A stretch of DNA of 6,007 nucleotides from Gallionella sp. (GCA_017880945.1 JADGRM010000137.1:1-6007); one strand, 5' to 3'; counted from the stretch's first letter, positions 1 through 5,617 are shown. A program made the numbers and translations. The notes: generated from the sequence alone by a model not told the origin.

Positions 1-650
1 AGCGGCGCGCCATAGCGGGTTCCCACCGTATGCAGCGCAGTATAGCCAGCCAAACTGATGCCGGAGATCAGCACCACCATCAGCCACGCCTGATGCGGAT
101 TGAAAGCGTTGTAGGGGCCGTAACTCTGATCGGGCAGTATCGGCAGCACGATAAAAGTCAGCACGGAAAATTGCAGCACGGCGACCAGATCGCTACGCTT
201 GAGACGCTGCGACATCCCACGCAACTCGGGTTTGAAATAGAGCAGGGCGGTGACACCTATTGCCAGCATCACGGCAAGTTTGGCAAGACCATACCAGATC
301 ATCGCGCCCAGCCCGTAACACAGCAATAAGGCGATGATGGTGGTTGTGCCCGGATCATTTTCCCTGTCCTGAGCCTGTCGAAGTGGTTCGATAGGATTGT
401 TGTGGTATGCCGCGATGATCATGCCGGCCACGGCAAGCAGACCGGCGATAAGCAGCCAGGGTGAGCCGAGTTTTGTGGTAAGCAGTGCTGAGAGCGTGCC
501 GAATATGGCTACCAGGGCGAAGGTGCGCAGCCCTGCCTTTGCCGATGGGGTGCGCTCGCGCTCCAACCCGATCAGCAGACCGATGGCCAGGCTGGTGAGG
601 AACTGCGGCAAGGCTTCGATGCCGTTGTTTTGCAGAAAAATGGTTTCCAT
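1..650 (-). CDS. MgtC/SapB-DUF4010 family membrane protein (C-terminus outside window)
   Basis: This is the N-terminal 216 residues of an integral membrane protein; the frame is open to the left edge, so the gene is partial. Residues 16-30 (FLTSLAIGLLIGLER) and the RTFALVAIFG stretch from residue 42 are typical of the MgtC/SapB N-terminal domain. From about residue 150 the sequence matches what I know of DUF4010, including VLPILPD (168-174), a GP..FNP segment and VVLISGISLAGY (192-203). About seven hydrophobic segments are visible, near residues 16-30, 44-58, 65-83, 104-120, 122-139, 155-172 and 188-206. Two ATGs are adjacent (653 and 650); I chose 650 because GAGG (656-659) then sits five bases upstream, while 653 would leave only two. 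Function of the family is uncertain; transport or Mg2+-linked roles are suggested for MgtC relatives. Residues 90-96 (LRQAQDR) come from a dispersed repeat. It lies downstream of recJ on the same strand. Confidence 0.85.
   Translation of the reverse strand, partial: METIFLQNNGIEALPQFLTSLAIGLLIGLERERTPSAKAGLRTFALVAIFGTLSALLTTKLGSPWLLIAGLLAVAGMIIAAYHNNPIEPLRQAQDRENDPGTTTIIALLLCYGLGAMIWYGLAKLAVMLAIGVTALLYFKPELRGMSQRLKRSDLVAVLQFSVLTFIVLPILPDQSYGPYNAFNPHQAWLMVVLISGISLAGYTALHTVGTRYGAP
363..395 (-). repeat. Dispersed 21-bp repeat with hairpin, in frame inside the membrane protein gene
   Basis: On the minus strand, bases 383-363 contain TTCGACAGGCTCAGGACAGG preceded by C. The same 21 bases occur exactly at 709-729 in the opposite orientation. 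Here the unit is exactly seven codons (LRQAQDR) in a loop between two membrane segments. Its flank adds an inverted repeat: CCTGTCGAA (374-382) against TTCGATAGG (387-395), eight of nine pairs with a four-base loop. I know similar TTCGACAGGCTCAG units as widespread repeats in proteobacterial genomes; their mechanism of spread is not shown here. Confidence 0.7.
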
Positions 651-676
651 CATGACCTCTTTAAAACAGGCAATTC

Positions 677-744
677 GTAGGGTGGACTATGCCCACCTTG
701 TCGGGCTGCTTCGACAGGCTCAGGACAGGCGAAGCCCGGCCTAC
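677..744. repeat. Composite palindromic repeat between recJ and the DUF4010 gene
   Basis: The element opens with GTAGG (677-681) and closes with the complementary CCTAC (740-744). Inside are two smaller hairpins. GGTGG (681-685) pairs with CCACC (693-697). CTTCG (709-713) pairs with CGAAG (730-734), extended by CGGG (702-705) with CCCG (735-738) across a three-base bulge. The second hairpin's left arm and loop are the 21-bp dispersed repeat also found at 363-383. It begins seven bases past the recJ stop on the minus strand, so it may reduce read-through from recJ or protect the mRNA end; there is no T-run typical of an intrinsic terminator. Confidence 0.65.
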
Positions 745-750
745 AGAACC

Positions 751-2448
751 TTATTTCATTACTTCCCGCCAATGCCGGATGACAAGTTGCAAACTCTGCG
801 TCCCATTGTATTCATTGACGCTCAGGCTGTACACGGCATGGATGTGTTCGGGCAATGGTTCGTTGTGTCCGAACAGTATCGCCTCGATGAGTTTACCTTT
901 TGTACCAAGACGCAGCTTGAGATGTTTCTCGCCGACCACGCGCTGATTCTGCACGACGAAGTCATCGTCGAATTGCGGGGCAGGGAAGCCTTGCCCCCAT
1001 ACTTGTTCATCCAACAGACGCGCCACTTCCAGATTCATTTCGGCGTGTTCCAGCGCGCCATCGGTTTCGATGCGCTGTGCCAAATCGCTTGCGTCGAGCA
1101 GTTCGCCGGACACTTTTTCAAAGGCCGTGACGAAGTCATCGAAGTTGGCTTCGGCGATAGTCAGGCCTGCTGCGGCAGCGTGCCCGCCGAATTTTTTGAT
1201 CAGCGCGGGATGGCGTTTGCTGACCAGGTCCAGTGCGTCGCGCAGATGCAGTCCGGCGATGGAGCGTCCCGAGCCCTTTATTTCTCCATTATTGGATCGC
1301 GCAAAGGCGATGGTCGGGCGATGGAATTTTTCCTTGAGACGCGAGGCGAGGATGCCGATCACGCCTTGATGCCATGTCTCATCGAACAAAGTGAGACTGA
1401 AATTATCTTTCGGGTCGATATGTTCCAGTGCCGCGAGTGCATTTTCCTGCATATCCGTTTCGATGCTGCGCCGCTCGCGATTGAGCGCGTCCAGCTTAGC
1501 GGCGATCTGTAGCGCGGTTGATGCGTCATCGGTCAACAAACAGTTGATGCCCAGGCTCATGTCGTCCAGTCTGCCCGCCGCATTCAGGCGCGGCCCGACA
1601 GTAAAGCCCAAGTCCTGGCTGGAGACTCGCGCCGGATCTTTTTTTGCCACTTGCAGCAGCGCATTGATACCGGCGCAGGCGCGTCCGGCACGGATGCGCT
1701 GAAGTCCCTGTTGCACCAGGATGCGATTGTTCTGGTCGAGCCTGACCACGTCGGCAATCGTGCCCAATGCGACCAGATCGAGCAGTTCGGCGAGCCGGGG
1801 TTCGGCCAGGACAGCAAAGGACCCGCGCAAGCGCAGTTCGGCGCGCAACGCCAGCAGTACATAAAACATCACGCCTACCCCAGCCAGATTCTTGCTGGGG
1901 AATGCGCAGCCGGGCTGGTTGGGATTGACGATGCAGGCCGCATCCGGCAGCGTGTCGCCGGGCAAATGATGATCGGTGACCAAGACTTGCATTCCGAGTA
2001 GATTGGCCTTGGCCACGCCTTCGACGCTTGCGATGCCATTGTCCACGGTAATCAGAATGTCCGGAAACGATTGCGCTGCAAGTTGCACGATCTCAGGCGT
2101 CAAGCCATAACCGTATTCGAAACGATTTGGCACGATGAAGTCGATTTGCGCGCCGAAGGCACGCAAGCCGCGCACAGCCACCGCACAGGCAGTCGCCCCG
2201 TCTGCATCGTAGTCGGCGATGACCATGAGTTTTTTTTTCGCGGCGATCGCATCAGCCAGCAAACCTGCCATTTCGCGGGCGTTTTTCAGCGCATCGAATG
2301 GCAGCAGTTCTGCAAAGGTAGTGTCCAGTTGCTTGCTATCGGTGATGCCGCGTGCCGCGAAAATCTTCGCCAGGGCAAACGAATAACCGCTGTCGCGCAA
2401 GTGTTGCACGGCGGCTGCGGAAAAGCGGCGGAGGGTGATCTCTGTCAT
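751..2448 (-). CDS. recJ: Single-stranded-DNA-specific exonuclease RecJ
   Basis: RecJ degrades single-stranded DNA 5' to 3' in the cytoplasm and serves RecFOR recombination, mismatch repair and base-excision repair. The 565 residues are close to the ~577 of E. coli RecJ. The DHH phosphoesterase motifs are intact: DYDADGAT (79-86), VDNGIAS (135-141), TDHHLPGD (158-165), the GPRLNAAGRLDD block (285-296), WHQG (359-362) and the DHHA1 motif GGHAAAAGL (421-429). These supply the metal-binding Asp/His residues. The C-terminal OB-fold region (about 455-565) contains WGQGFPAPQFD and GEKHLKLRL. The ATG at 2448 gives the expected N-terminus (ITLRR), but I see no good Shine-Dalgarno before it. The gene is divergent from lysC and upstream of the DUF4010 gene, separated from it by about 100 bp with a palindromic repeat. 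A run of nine A (codons 71-73, KKK) sits just before motif I. Confidence 0.97.
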   Translation of the reverse strand: MTEITLRRFSAAAVQHLRDSGYSFALAKIFAARGITDSKQLDTTFAELLPFDALKNAREMAGLLADAIAAKKKLMVIADYDADGATACAVAVRGLRAFGAQIDFIVPNRFEYGYGLTPEIVQLAAQSFPDILITVDNGIASVEGVAKANLLGMQVLVTDHHLPGDTLPDAACIVNPNQPGCAFPSKNLAGVGVMFYVLLALRAELRLRGSFAVLAEPRLAELLDLVALGTIADVVRLDQNNRILVQQGLQRIRAGRACAGINALLQVAKKDPARVSSQDLGFTVGPRLNAAGRLDDMSLGINCLLTDDASTALQIAAKLDALNRERRSIETDMQENALAALEHIDPKDNFSLTLFDETWHQGVIGILASRLKEKFHRPTIAFARSNNGEIKGSGRSIAGLHLRDALDLVSKRHPALIKKFGGHAAAAGLTIAEANFDDFVTAFEKVSGELLDASDLAQRIETDGALEHAEMNLEVARLLDEQVWGQGFPAPQFDDDFVVQNQRVVGEKHLKLRLGTKGKLIEAILFGHNEPLPEHIHAVYSLSVNEYNGTQSLQLVIRHWREVMK

Positions 2449-2573
2449 GCGGGTGCCCGGACAAAATTTTTCGTAGTGATCGTCTGTATATGCAACTCAA
2501 GTGAATCGAGTTTAACACCCTCCGGACAAGACAGCCTTATACGAGGCAAACAGCGATACGGCATTTTGTGACC

Positions 2574-2602
2574 TCGTTTTTTCCGGCCAATTGCGCTAGA
2601 AT
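2574..2602 (+). promoter_or_regulatory. Possible lysC promoter
   Basis: TAGAAT (2597-2602) is a good -10 hexamer, embedded between two GCGC tetramers. The -35 position at 17-bp spacing is TCGTTT (2574-2579), a poor match, so the promoter may need an activator or another -35. Transcription would begin near 2609, leaving a leader of about 27 bases. No lysine riboswitch could fit in such a leader. Confidence 0.35.
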
Positions 2603-2635
2603 CGCGCCACTTTTCAAGTCCGGCATGGAAAAAAC

Positions 2636-3868
2636 GTGGCACTCATAGTTCAGAAGTACGGCGGAACATCGGTCGGCAGTCCTGACCGCATCAAGAACGT
2701 GGCGCGTCGCGTCGCTAAATTCAAGGCGCTTGGGCATCAGGTGGTTGTGGTGGTCTCCGCAATGAGCGGTGAGACCAACCGACTGATCGGGCTTGCCCAT
2801 GAAATTCAGAAACACCCCGACCCGCGCGAGCTGGATGTGATCATCTCCACCGGCGAGCAGGTCACCATCGGCCTGCTGGCGATGGCTCTGAAGGAACAGG
2901 GGCTGAACGCCAAGAGCTACACCGGCGCGCAAGTCAAGATTCTTACCGACAGCGCCTTTACCAAAGCGCGCATCGTCAGTATCGACGAACAAAACATACG
3001 TGCCGATCTGGCGAACGACTGCGTGGTGGTGGTGGCGGGTTTTCAGGGTATGGACGAAGACGGTAACATCACCACGCTGGGACGCGGCGGTTCGGATACC
3101 ACGGGTGTGGCGATCGCGGCTGCGCTGCGTGCCGATGAATGCCAGATTTACACCGATGTGGATGGTGTTTACACCACCGATCCGCGCCTGGTTCCTGAGG
3201 CGCGCCGCCTGAAAACAATTACCTTTGAAGAGATGCTGGAGATGGCCAGTCTGGGCTCCAAGGTGTTGCAAATTCGCTCGGTGGAATTCGCCGGCAAATA
3301 CAAGGTCAAGCTACGCGTGCTGTCCAGCTTTGAAGAAGAAGGTGAGGGCACGCTGATTACTTTTGAGGACAACGACAAAATGGAAAAAGCAATCATTTCC
3401 GGGATCGCGTTCAACCGCGACGAAGCAAAAATCACCGTGATGGGCGTGCCCGACAAGCCCGGTATCGCTTACCAGATTCTGGGGCCGGTCAGCGATGCCA
3501 ACATCGACGTGGACATCATTATCCAGAACGTCGGTGTGGACGGCACCACTGACTTTTCCTTTACCGTGCATCGCAATGAATTCGCCAAAGCGATGGACAT
3601 CTTGAAGAACAAGGTGCAGCCGCACATCGGTGCGCGCGAAGTCATCGGCGATAACAAGGCGGCGAAGGTATCCGTGGTCGGTGTCGGGATGCGTTCGCAC
3701 GTCGGCATAGCCAGCAAGATGTTCCGCACCCTGGCGGAAGAGGGCATCAACATCCAGATGATCTCCACTTCGGAAATCAAGATTTCCGTGGTCATCGACG
3801 AGAAATATCTTGAGCTGGCCGTGCGCGTGTTGCACAAAGCCTTCGGTCTCGATCAGGAAGACGCGTAG
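2636..3868 (+). CDS. lysC: Aspartate kinase (aspartokinase), alpha subunit
   Basis: The enzyme phosphorylates L-aspartate to 4-phospho-L-aspartate, the first step towards lysine, threonine, methionine and diaminopimelate. The 410 residues hold an amino-acid kinase domain (about 1-240) with KYGGTSV (7-13), STGEQV (71-76), GRGGSDTTG (149-157) and the nucleotide-binding YTDVDGVYTTDPR (172-184). Two ACT domains follow (about 264-335 and 345-405), including the effector-region segment around NVGVDGTTDFSFT (298-310). The length fits the single-function kinases of the Pseudomonas/Bacillus/Corynebacterium type rather than the longer E. coli isozymes. The start is GTG at 2636: it gives the conserved MALIVQKYGGTSVG, and the nearby ATG at 2625 is out of frame. 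The ribosome site is weak (GGA at 2627-2629, six bases upstream). End-product feedback inhibition by lysine and/or threonine through the ACT domains is expected from the family. Confidence 0.97.
   Translation: MALIVQKYGGTSVGSPDRIKNVARRVAKFKALGHQVVVVVSAMSGETNRLIGLAHEIQKHPDPRELDVIISTGEQVTIGLLAMALKEQGLNAKSYTGAQVKILTDSAFTKARIVSIDEQNIRADLANDCVVVVAGFQGMDEDGNITTLGRGGSDTTGVAIAAALRADECQIYTDVDGVYTTDPRLVPEARRLKTITFEEMLEMASLGSKVLQIRSVEFAGKYKVKLRVLSSFEEEGEGTLITFEDNDKMEKAIISGIAFNRDEAKITVMGVPDKPGIAYQILGPVSDANIDVDIIIQNVGVDGTTDFSFTVHRNEFAKAMDILKNKVQPHIGAREVIGDNKAAKVSVVGVGMRSHVGIASKMFRTLAEEGINIQMISTSEIKISVVIDEKYLELAVRVLHKAFGLDQEDA
3380..3868 (+). CDS. Probable internally initiated beta subunit of aspartate kinase
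   Basis: In Corynebacterium glutamicum and Bacillus subtilis, lysC also makes a smaller beta subunit from an in-frame start near codon 250; the beta chain carries the ACT domains and joins an alpha2beta2 enzyme. Here codon 249 is ATG (3380-3382), and a GAGGA sequence (3365-3369) lies ten bases upstream. The product would be 162 residues starting MEKAIISGIAF, which corresponds in position and sequence style to the start of the C. glutamicum beta chain. Both ACT domains would be included and the whole catalytic domain left out. The internal start is inferred from position and ribosome site; it has not been shown for this gene. Confidence 0.55.
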   Translation: MEKAIISGIAFNRDEAKITVMGVPDKPGIAYQILGPVSDANIDVDIIIQNVGVDGTTDFSFTVHRNEFAKAMDILKNKVQPHIGAREVIGDNKAAKVSVVGVGMRSHVGIASKMFRTLAEEGINIQMISTSEIKISVVIDEKYLELAVRVLHKAFGLDQEDA

Positions 3869-3871
3869 GGC

Positions 3872-3996
3872 CTATAAATTTAAAATGCTAAGCGAGACAA
3901 GGCGCGAGAGAAATTTTAGTGCGCGGCATATGTTTTATATGTGAGCAATAAAATTTCTTGAACAACGCCATATCGCGACGGAGTTTAATTTTATAG
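3872..3996. repeat. 125-bp imperfect palindrome (MITE- or REP-like) after lysC
   Basis: The two halves are inverted copies of each other with many mismatches, centred near 3934. The outer ends are CTATAAA (3872-3878) and TTTATAG (3990-3996). The best inner arms are AGAAATTTTA (3909-3918) with TAAAATTTCT (3949-3958), and CATAT (3927-3931) with ATATG (3937-3941). It begins three bases after the lysC stop and ends about 16 bases before the tRNA promoter. RNA from either strand would fold into one long hairpin, so it could end or stabilise the lysC transcript. No protein is encoded. I see no clear target duplication. Confidence 0.7.
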
Positions 3997-4012
3997 AGAT
4001 GACCATAATCGT

Positions 4013-4041
4013 TTGACCTTTCAGGTCAGTTACATTACTAT
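4013..4041 (+). promoter_or_regulatory. Strong sigma-70 type promoter of tRNA-Ser
   Basis: TTGACC (4013-4018) and TACTAT (4036-4041) are 17 bp apart. A GC-only stretch (GCGCGGCC, 4042-4049) follows the -10, as in stable-RNA promoters under stringent control. Initiation near 4048 would leave a leader of about five bases before the mature tRNA. The spacer contains a perfect TGACCT-TTC-AGGTCA inverted repeat (4014-4028). Confidence 0.75.
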
Positions 4042-4052
4042 GCGCGGCCTTC

Positions 4053-4146
4053 GGAGAGGTGGCCGAGAGGTCGAAGGCACGCCCCTGCTAAGGGCGCATA
4101 CGAGCTTAAACTTGTATCGAGGGTTCGAATCCCTCCCTCTCCGCCA
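4053..4146 (+). tRNA. tRNA-Ser, anticodon GCT (reads AGC/AGU)
   Basis: The 94-base gene has a perfect seven-pair acceptor stem, GGAGAGG (4053-4059) with CCTCTCC (4136-4142), a G discriminator (4143) and an encoded CCA (4144-4146). The anticodon stem is CGCCC (4080-4084) with GGGCG (4092-4096), and the loop CTGCTAA places GCT at 4087-4089. The long variable arm ATACGAG...CTTGTAT marks a class II tRNA and fits serine. The T-arm is GAGGG-TTCGAAT-CCCTC. It lies downstream of lysC but has its own promoter. Its 3' end is repeated downstream at 4532-4569. Confidence 0.98.
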
Positions 4147-4295
4147 GCTAGTCTAACTAGTTGAATTAAAAGGTAATTATGTGGGCGTACTCTCCGCCTG
4201 TAGCCGACTCTACGGCAATTCCCTCATTCTCTGTTTTCGATTTTCTCGATATCCAATGCAATTTATTGCGGCTATTCTCTGAACGCAATTTCGCC
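4108..4295 (+). repeat. Direct repeat copy A: tRNA-Ser 3' end plus 3' flank
   Basis: This 188-bp block starts in the variable arm of tRNA-Ser and runs ~150 bp past the tRNA. It aligns with 4532-4718 at an offset of 424, then 423. The best part, 4148-4237 against 4571-4660, matches at 84 of 90 positions without gaps. The part after 4238 is diverged but closes with a well-kept stretch, GCGGCTATTCTCTGA (4268-4282 and 4691-4705). No open frame of note lies in it. Confidence 0.85.
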
Positions 4296-4531
4296 GCTCC
4301 CACTATCAAATAAAACTCGATTTAGAAAGAGTTATGGCGCGAGAGAAGATGAGTGGTTTCAAAATTATCGTTGCATGACATTAATAACGTCGTCCCAATC
4401 CAAAAGCGTGTTGACTTGATGCCTAATAACAAGTCATCACCTAAATATTCTCTAAAGCGATTTTTGGAGAATTTATACGACTTTGCCATTTGTAACGCAT
4501 TGATAAATAAAGGAATATAAATTGGAAAATC
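4296..4531. other. AT-rich spacer between the two repeats, no supported gene
   Basis: This 236-bp stretch is clearly richer in A and T than the flanking genes. The only frame of any length is an 82-codon minus-strand frame (4570-4322) opening with TTG, without a ribosome site and reading backwards through the tRNA remnant; I do not recognise its product. GGCGCGAGAGAA at 4336-4347 is shared with the palindrome after lysC (3901-3912). The stretch may be what is left of a larger insert between the repeats. Confidence 0.4.
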
Positions 4532-4569
4532 AAACCTGTATCGAGAGTTCGAATGACTCTCCCCCGTCA
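4532..4569 (+). pseudogene. tRNA-Ser 3'-end remnant
   Basis: These bases correspond to 4108-4146 of tRNA-Ser: the 3' side of the variable arm, the T-arm and a damaged acceptor 3' strand. No acceptor 5' strand, D-arm or anticodon arm precedes it, so it cannot make a tRNA. The T-stem reads GAGAG then TTCGAATGA then CTCTC, still able to pair but with a nine-base loop. The CCA end is lost. Confidence 0.7.
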
Positions 4570-4718
4570 ACTAGTCTAACTAGTTGAATTAAAATGTAAT
4601 TATGTAGGCGAACTCTCCGCCTGTAGCCGACTCCACGGCAGTTTCCTCATTCTCTGTTTTATGATTTCTCAGTTTCCAGCCCACTTATTTGCGGCTATTC
4701 TCTGAAGCGAATTTCGCC
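4532..4718 (+). repeat. Direct repeat copy B, next to the insertion sequence
   Basis: This is the second copy of the 188-bp block at 4108-4295, starting with the tRNA-Ser remnant. CAACTAGT-CTA-ACTAGTTG (4569-4587) is a perfect eight-pair hairpin in this copy and shorter in copy A. AGGCG (4606-4610) with CGCCT (4618-4622), and GCCG (4626-4629) with CGGC (4636-4639), are also kept. Similarity ends at 4718, only a few bases before the left end of the IS element. Confidence 0.85.
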
Positions 4719-4724
4719 TGGAGG

Positions 4725-4747
4725 AGTGGCTCCGCTAGTTTGGACAG
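4725..4747. repeat. Left terminal inverted repeat of the IS3-family element
   Basis: The 23 bases match the reverse complement of 5982-6004 at 18 positions, ending in a shared GGACAG on the inner side. The element proper probably begins at the TGG of 4727, as IS3-family ends usually start with TG. Confidence 0.75.
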
Positions 4748-4786
4748 TATTTCCCATTTCTTAAGTGGAAGCCTTGCGGTTAATGC

Positions 4787-5617
4787 CTACGCTGCTTTTT
4801 GCATTGCAGGTAGGTTGTCGAAGTAGAAATCATCCGGTGTTTTGTCGTCAAGCGCCGTGTGCGGTCTGTTCTGGTTGTAGAACTTGAAGTATTTCTCCAA
4901 GCCCCGCTTTGCATCACTCACGCTGTCGTAGGCGTGCAGATAAACCTTTTCGTATTTGACGCTCTGCCAAAGTCGTTCCACGAACACGTTGTCCCGCCAG
5001 CAGCCTTTGCCGTCCATGCTGATCTGGATGCCGTTGTCCTTCAGCAGGCCGGTGAAGTCGAGGCTGGTGAACTGGCAGCCCTGGTCGGTGTTAAAGATTC
5101 CAGGCTTCCCATAACGGTTGATTGCCTCTTGCGCCGCCTCCTTGCAGAAATCGGTGGTCAGGGTATTGGACAGTCGCCACGACAGCACTCGACGGCTCGC
5201 CCAGTCGATGACGGCGAACAGGTAAACGAAGCCGCGCTTCATCGGGATGTAGGCGATGTCCGCCGCCCAGACGTGGTTGGAACGGGTGATGGATAGATTA
5301 CGCAGCAAGTAGGGATAGATGCGATGTGCCGGGTGGCGCTTGGTGGTGTTGGGCTTGCGATACAGCGCATGGAGTTCCATCCGCTCCATCAGCGTGGATA
5401 CGCGGCGGCGACCGACTGGGTTCCCTTCACGTTTGAGCATCTTGGACAGCATCCTCGCACCGGCGAAAGGATGCTCCAGATGCAATTCGTCTATCCGGCG
5501 CATCAGCGCAAGTTCCTCGGGCGATACCGGAACCGGTTGGTAGTAGGCCGTTGAGCGCGCCAGTTCCAGTATCTGGCATTGCTGCACCAGTGGCAGTTTG
5601 TGGGTTCGGTCGATCAT
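4787..5617 (-). CDS. IS3-family transposase OrfB (DDE integrase domain)
   Basis: OrfB carries the catalytic half of the transposase. The 276-residue frame has an HTH_21-like region (about 38-90) and an integrase core (rve, about 110-215). The triad is visible: D120 in VWAADIAYIP, D178 in IFNTDQGCQF, E214 in VFVERLWQSVKYE, with 35 residues between the second Asp and the Glu as expected for DD(35)E. The C-terminus has the usual YNQNRPHTALDDKTP segment. Its ATG overlaps the orfA stop as ATGA (5617-5614), without a clear ribosome site; the catalytic protein is more likely the OrfAB frameshift product. No truncation is visible. Confidence 0.95.
   Translation of the reverse strand: MIDRTHKLPLVQQCQILELARSTAYYQPVPVSPEELALMRRIDELHLEHPFAGARMLSKMLKREGNPVGRRRVSTLMERMELHALYRKPNTTKRHPAHRIYPYLLRNLSITRSNHVWAADIAYIPMKRGFVYLFAVIDWASRRVLSWRLSNTLTTDFCKEAAQEAINRYGKPGIFNTDQGCQFTSLDFTGLLKDNGIQISMDGKGCWRDNVFVERLWQSVKYEKVYLHAYDSVSDAKRGLEKYFKFYNQNRPHTALDDKTPDDFYFDNLPAMQKAA

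Noticed and set aside
397..1512. 371-codon plus-strand frame
   Set aside because: It lies antisense to the DUF4010 gene and recJ, both of which have clear family motifs; its own product has none.
2494..2512. AACTC...GAGTT inverted repeat in the recJ-lysC gap as an operator
   Set aside because: Only five-base arms around a nine-base centre; too common by chance to call.
2449..2635. Lysine riboswitch before lysC
   Set aside because: The gap to recJ is 187 bp, the likely leader is about 27 bases, and I see no L-box architecture.
2537..3271. 244-codon minus-strand frame over the lysC 5' half
   Set aside because: Antisense shadow of a well-supported aspartate kinase; His-rich low-quality composition and no recognisable domain.
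3311..3837. 174- and 122-codon minus-strand frames over the lysC ACT region
   Set aside because: Shadows of lysC in two frames, without motifs or ribosome sites.
3872..3996. Standard intrinsic terminator for lysC
   Set aside because: The stem is long, AT-rich and mismatched, with no GC-rich stem followed by a T-run; kept as a repeat that may act at the transcript end.
4322..4570. 82-codon minus-strand frame in the repeat spacer
   Set aside because: TTG start inside the tRNA remnant, no ribosome site at this or the internal ATG, and no recognised product. It is mentioned under the spacer only.
4108..4718. CRISPR array
   Set aside because: Only two copies of a 188-bp repeat, far longer than CRISPR repeats, and one copy is part of a tRNA.
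4859..5554. Plus-strand frames of 145, 76 and 74 codons
   Set aside because: Antisense to the intact orfB with its DDE triad.
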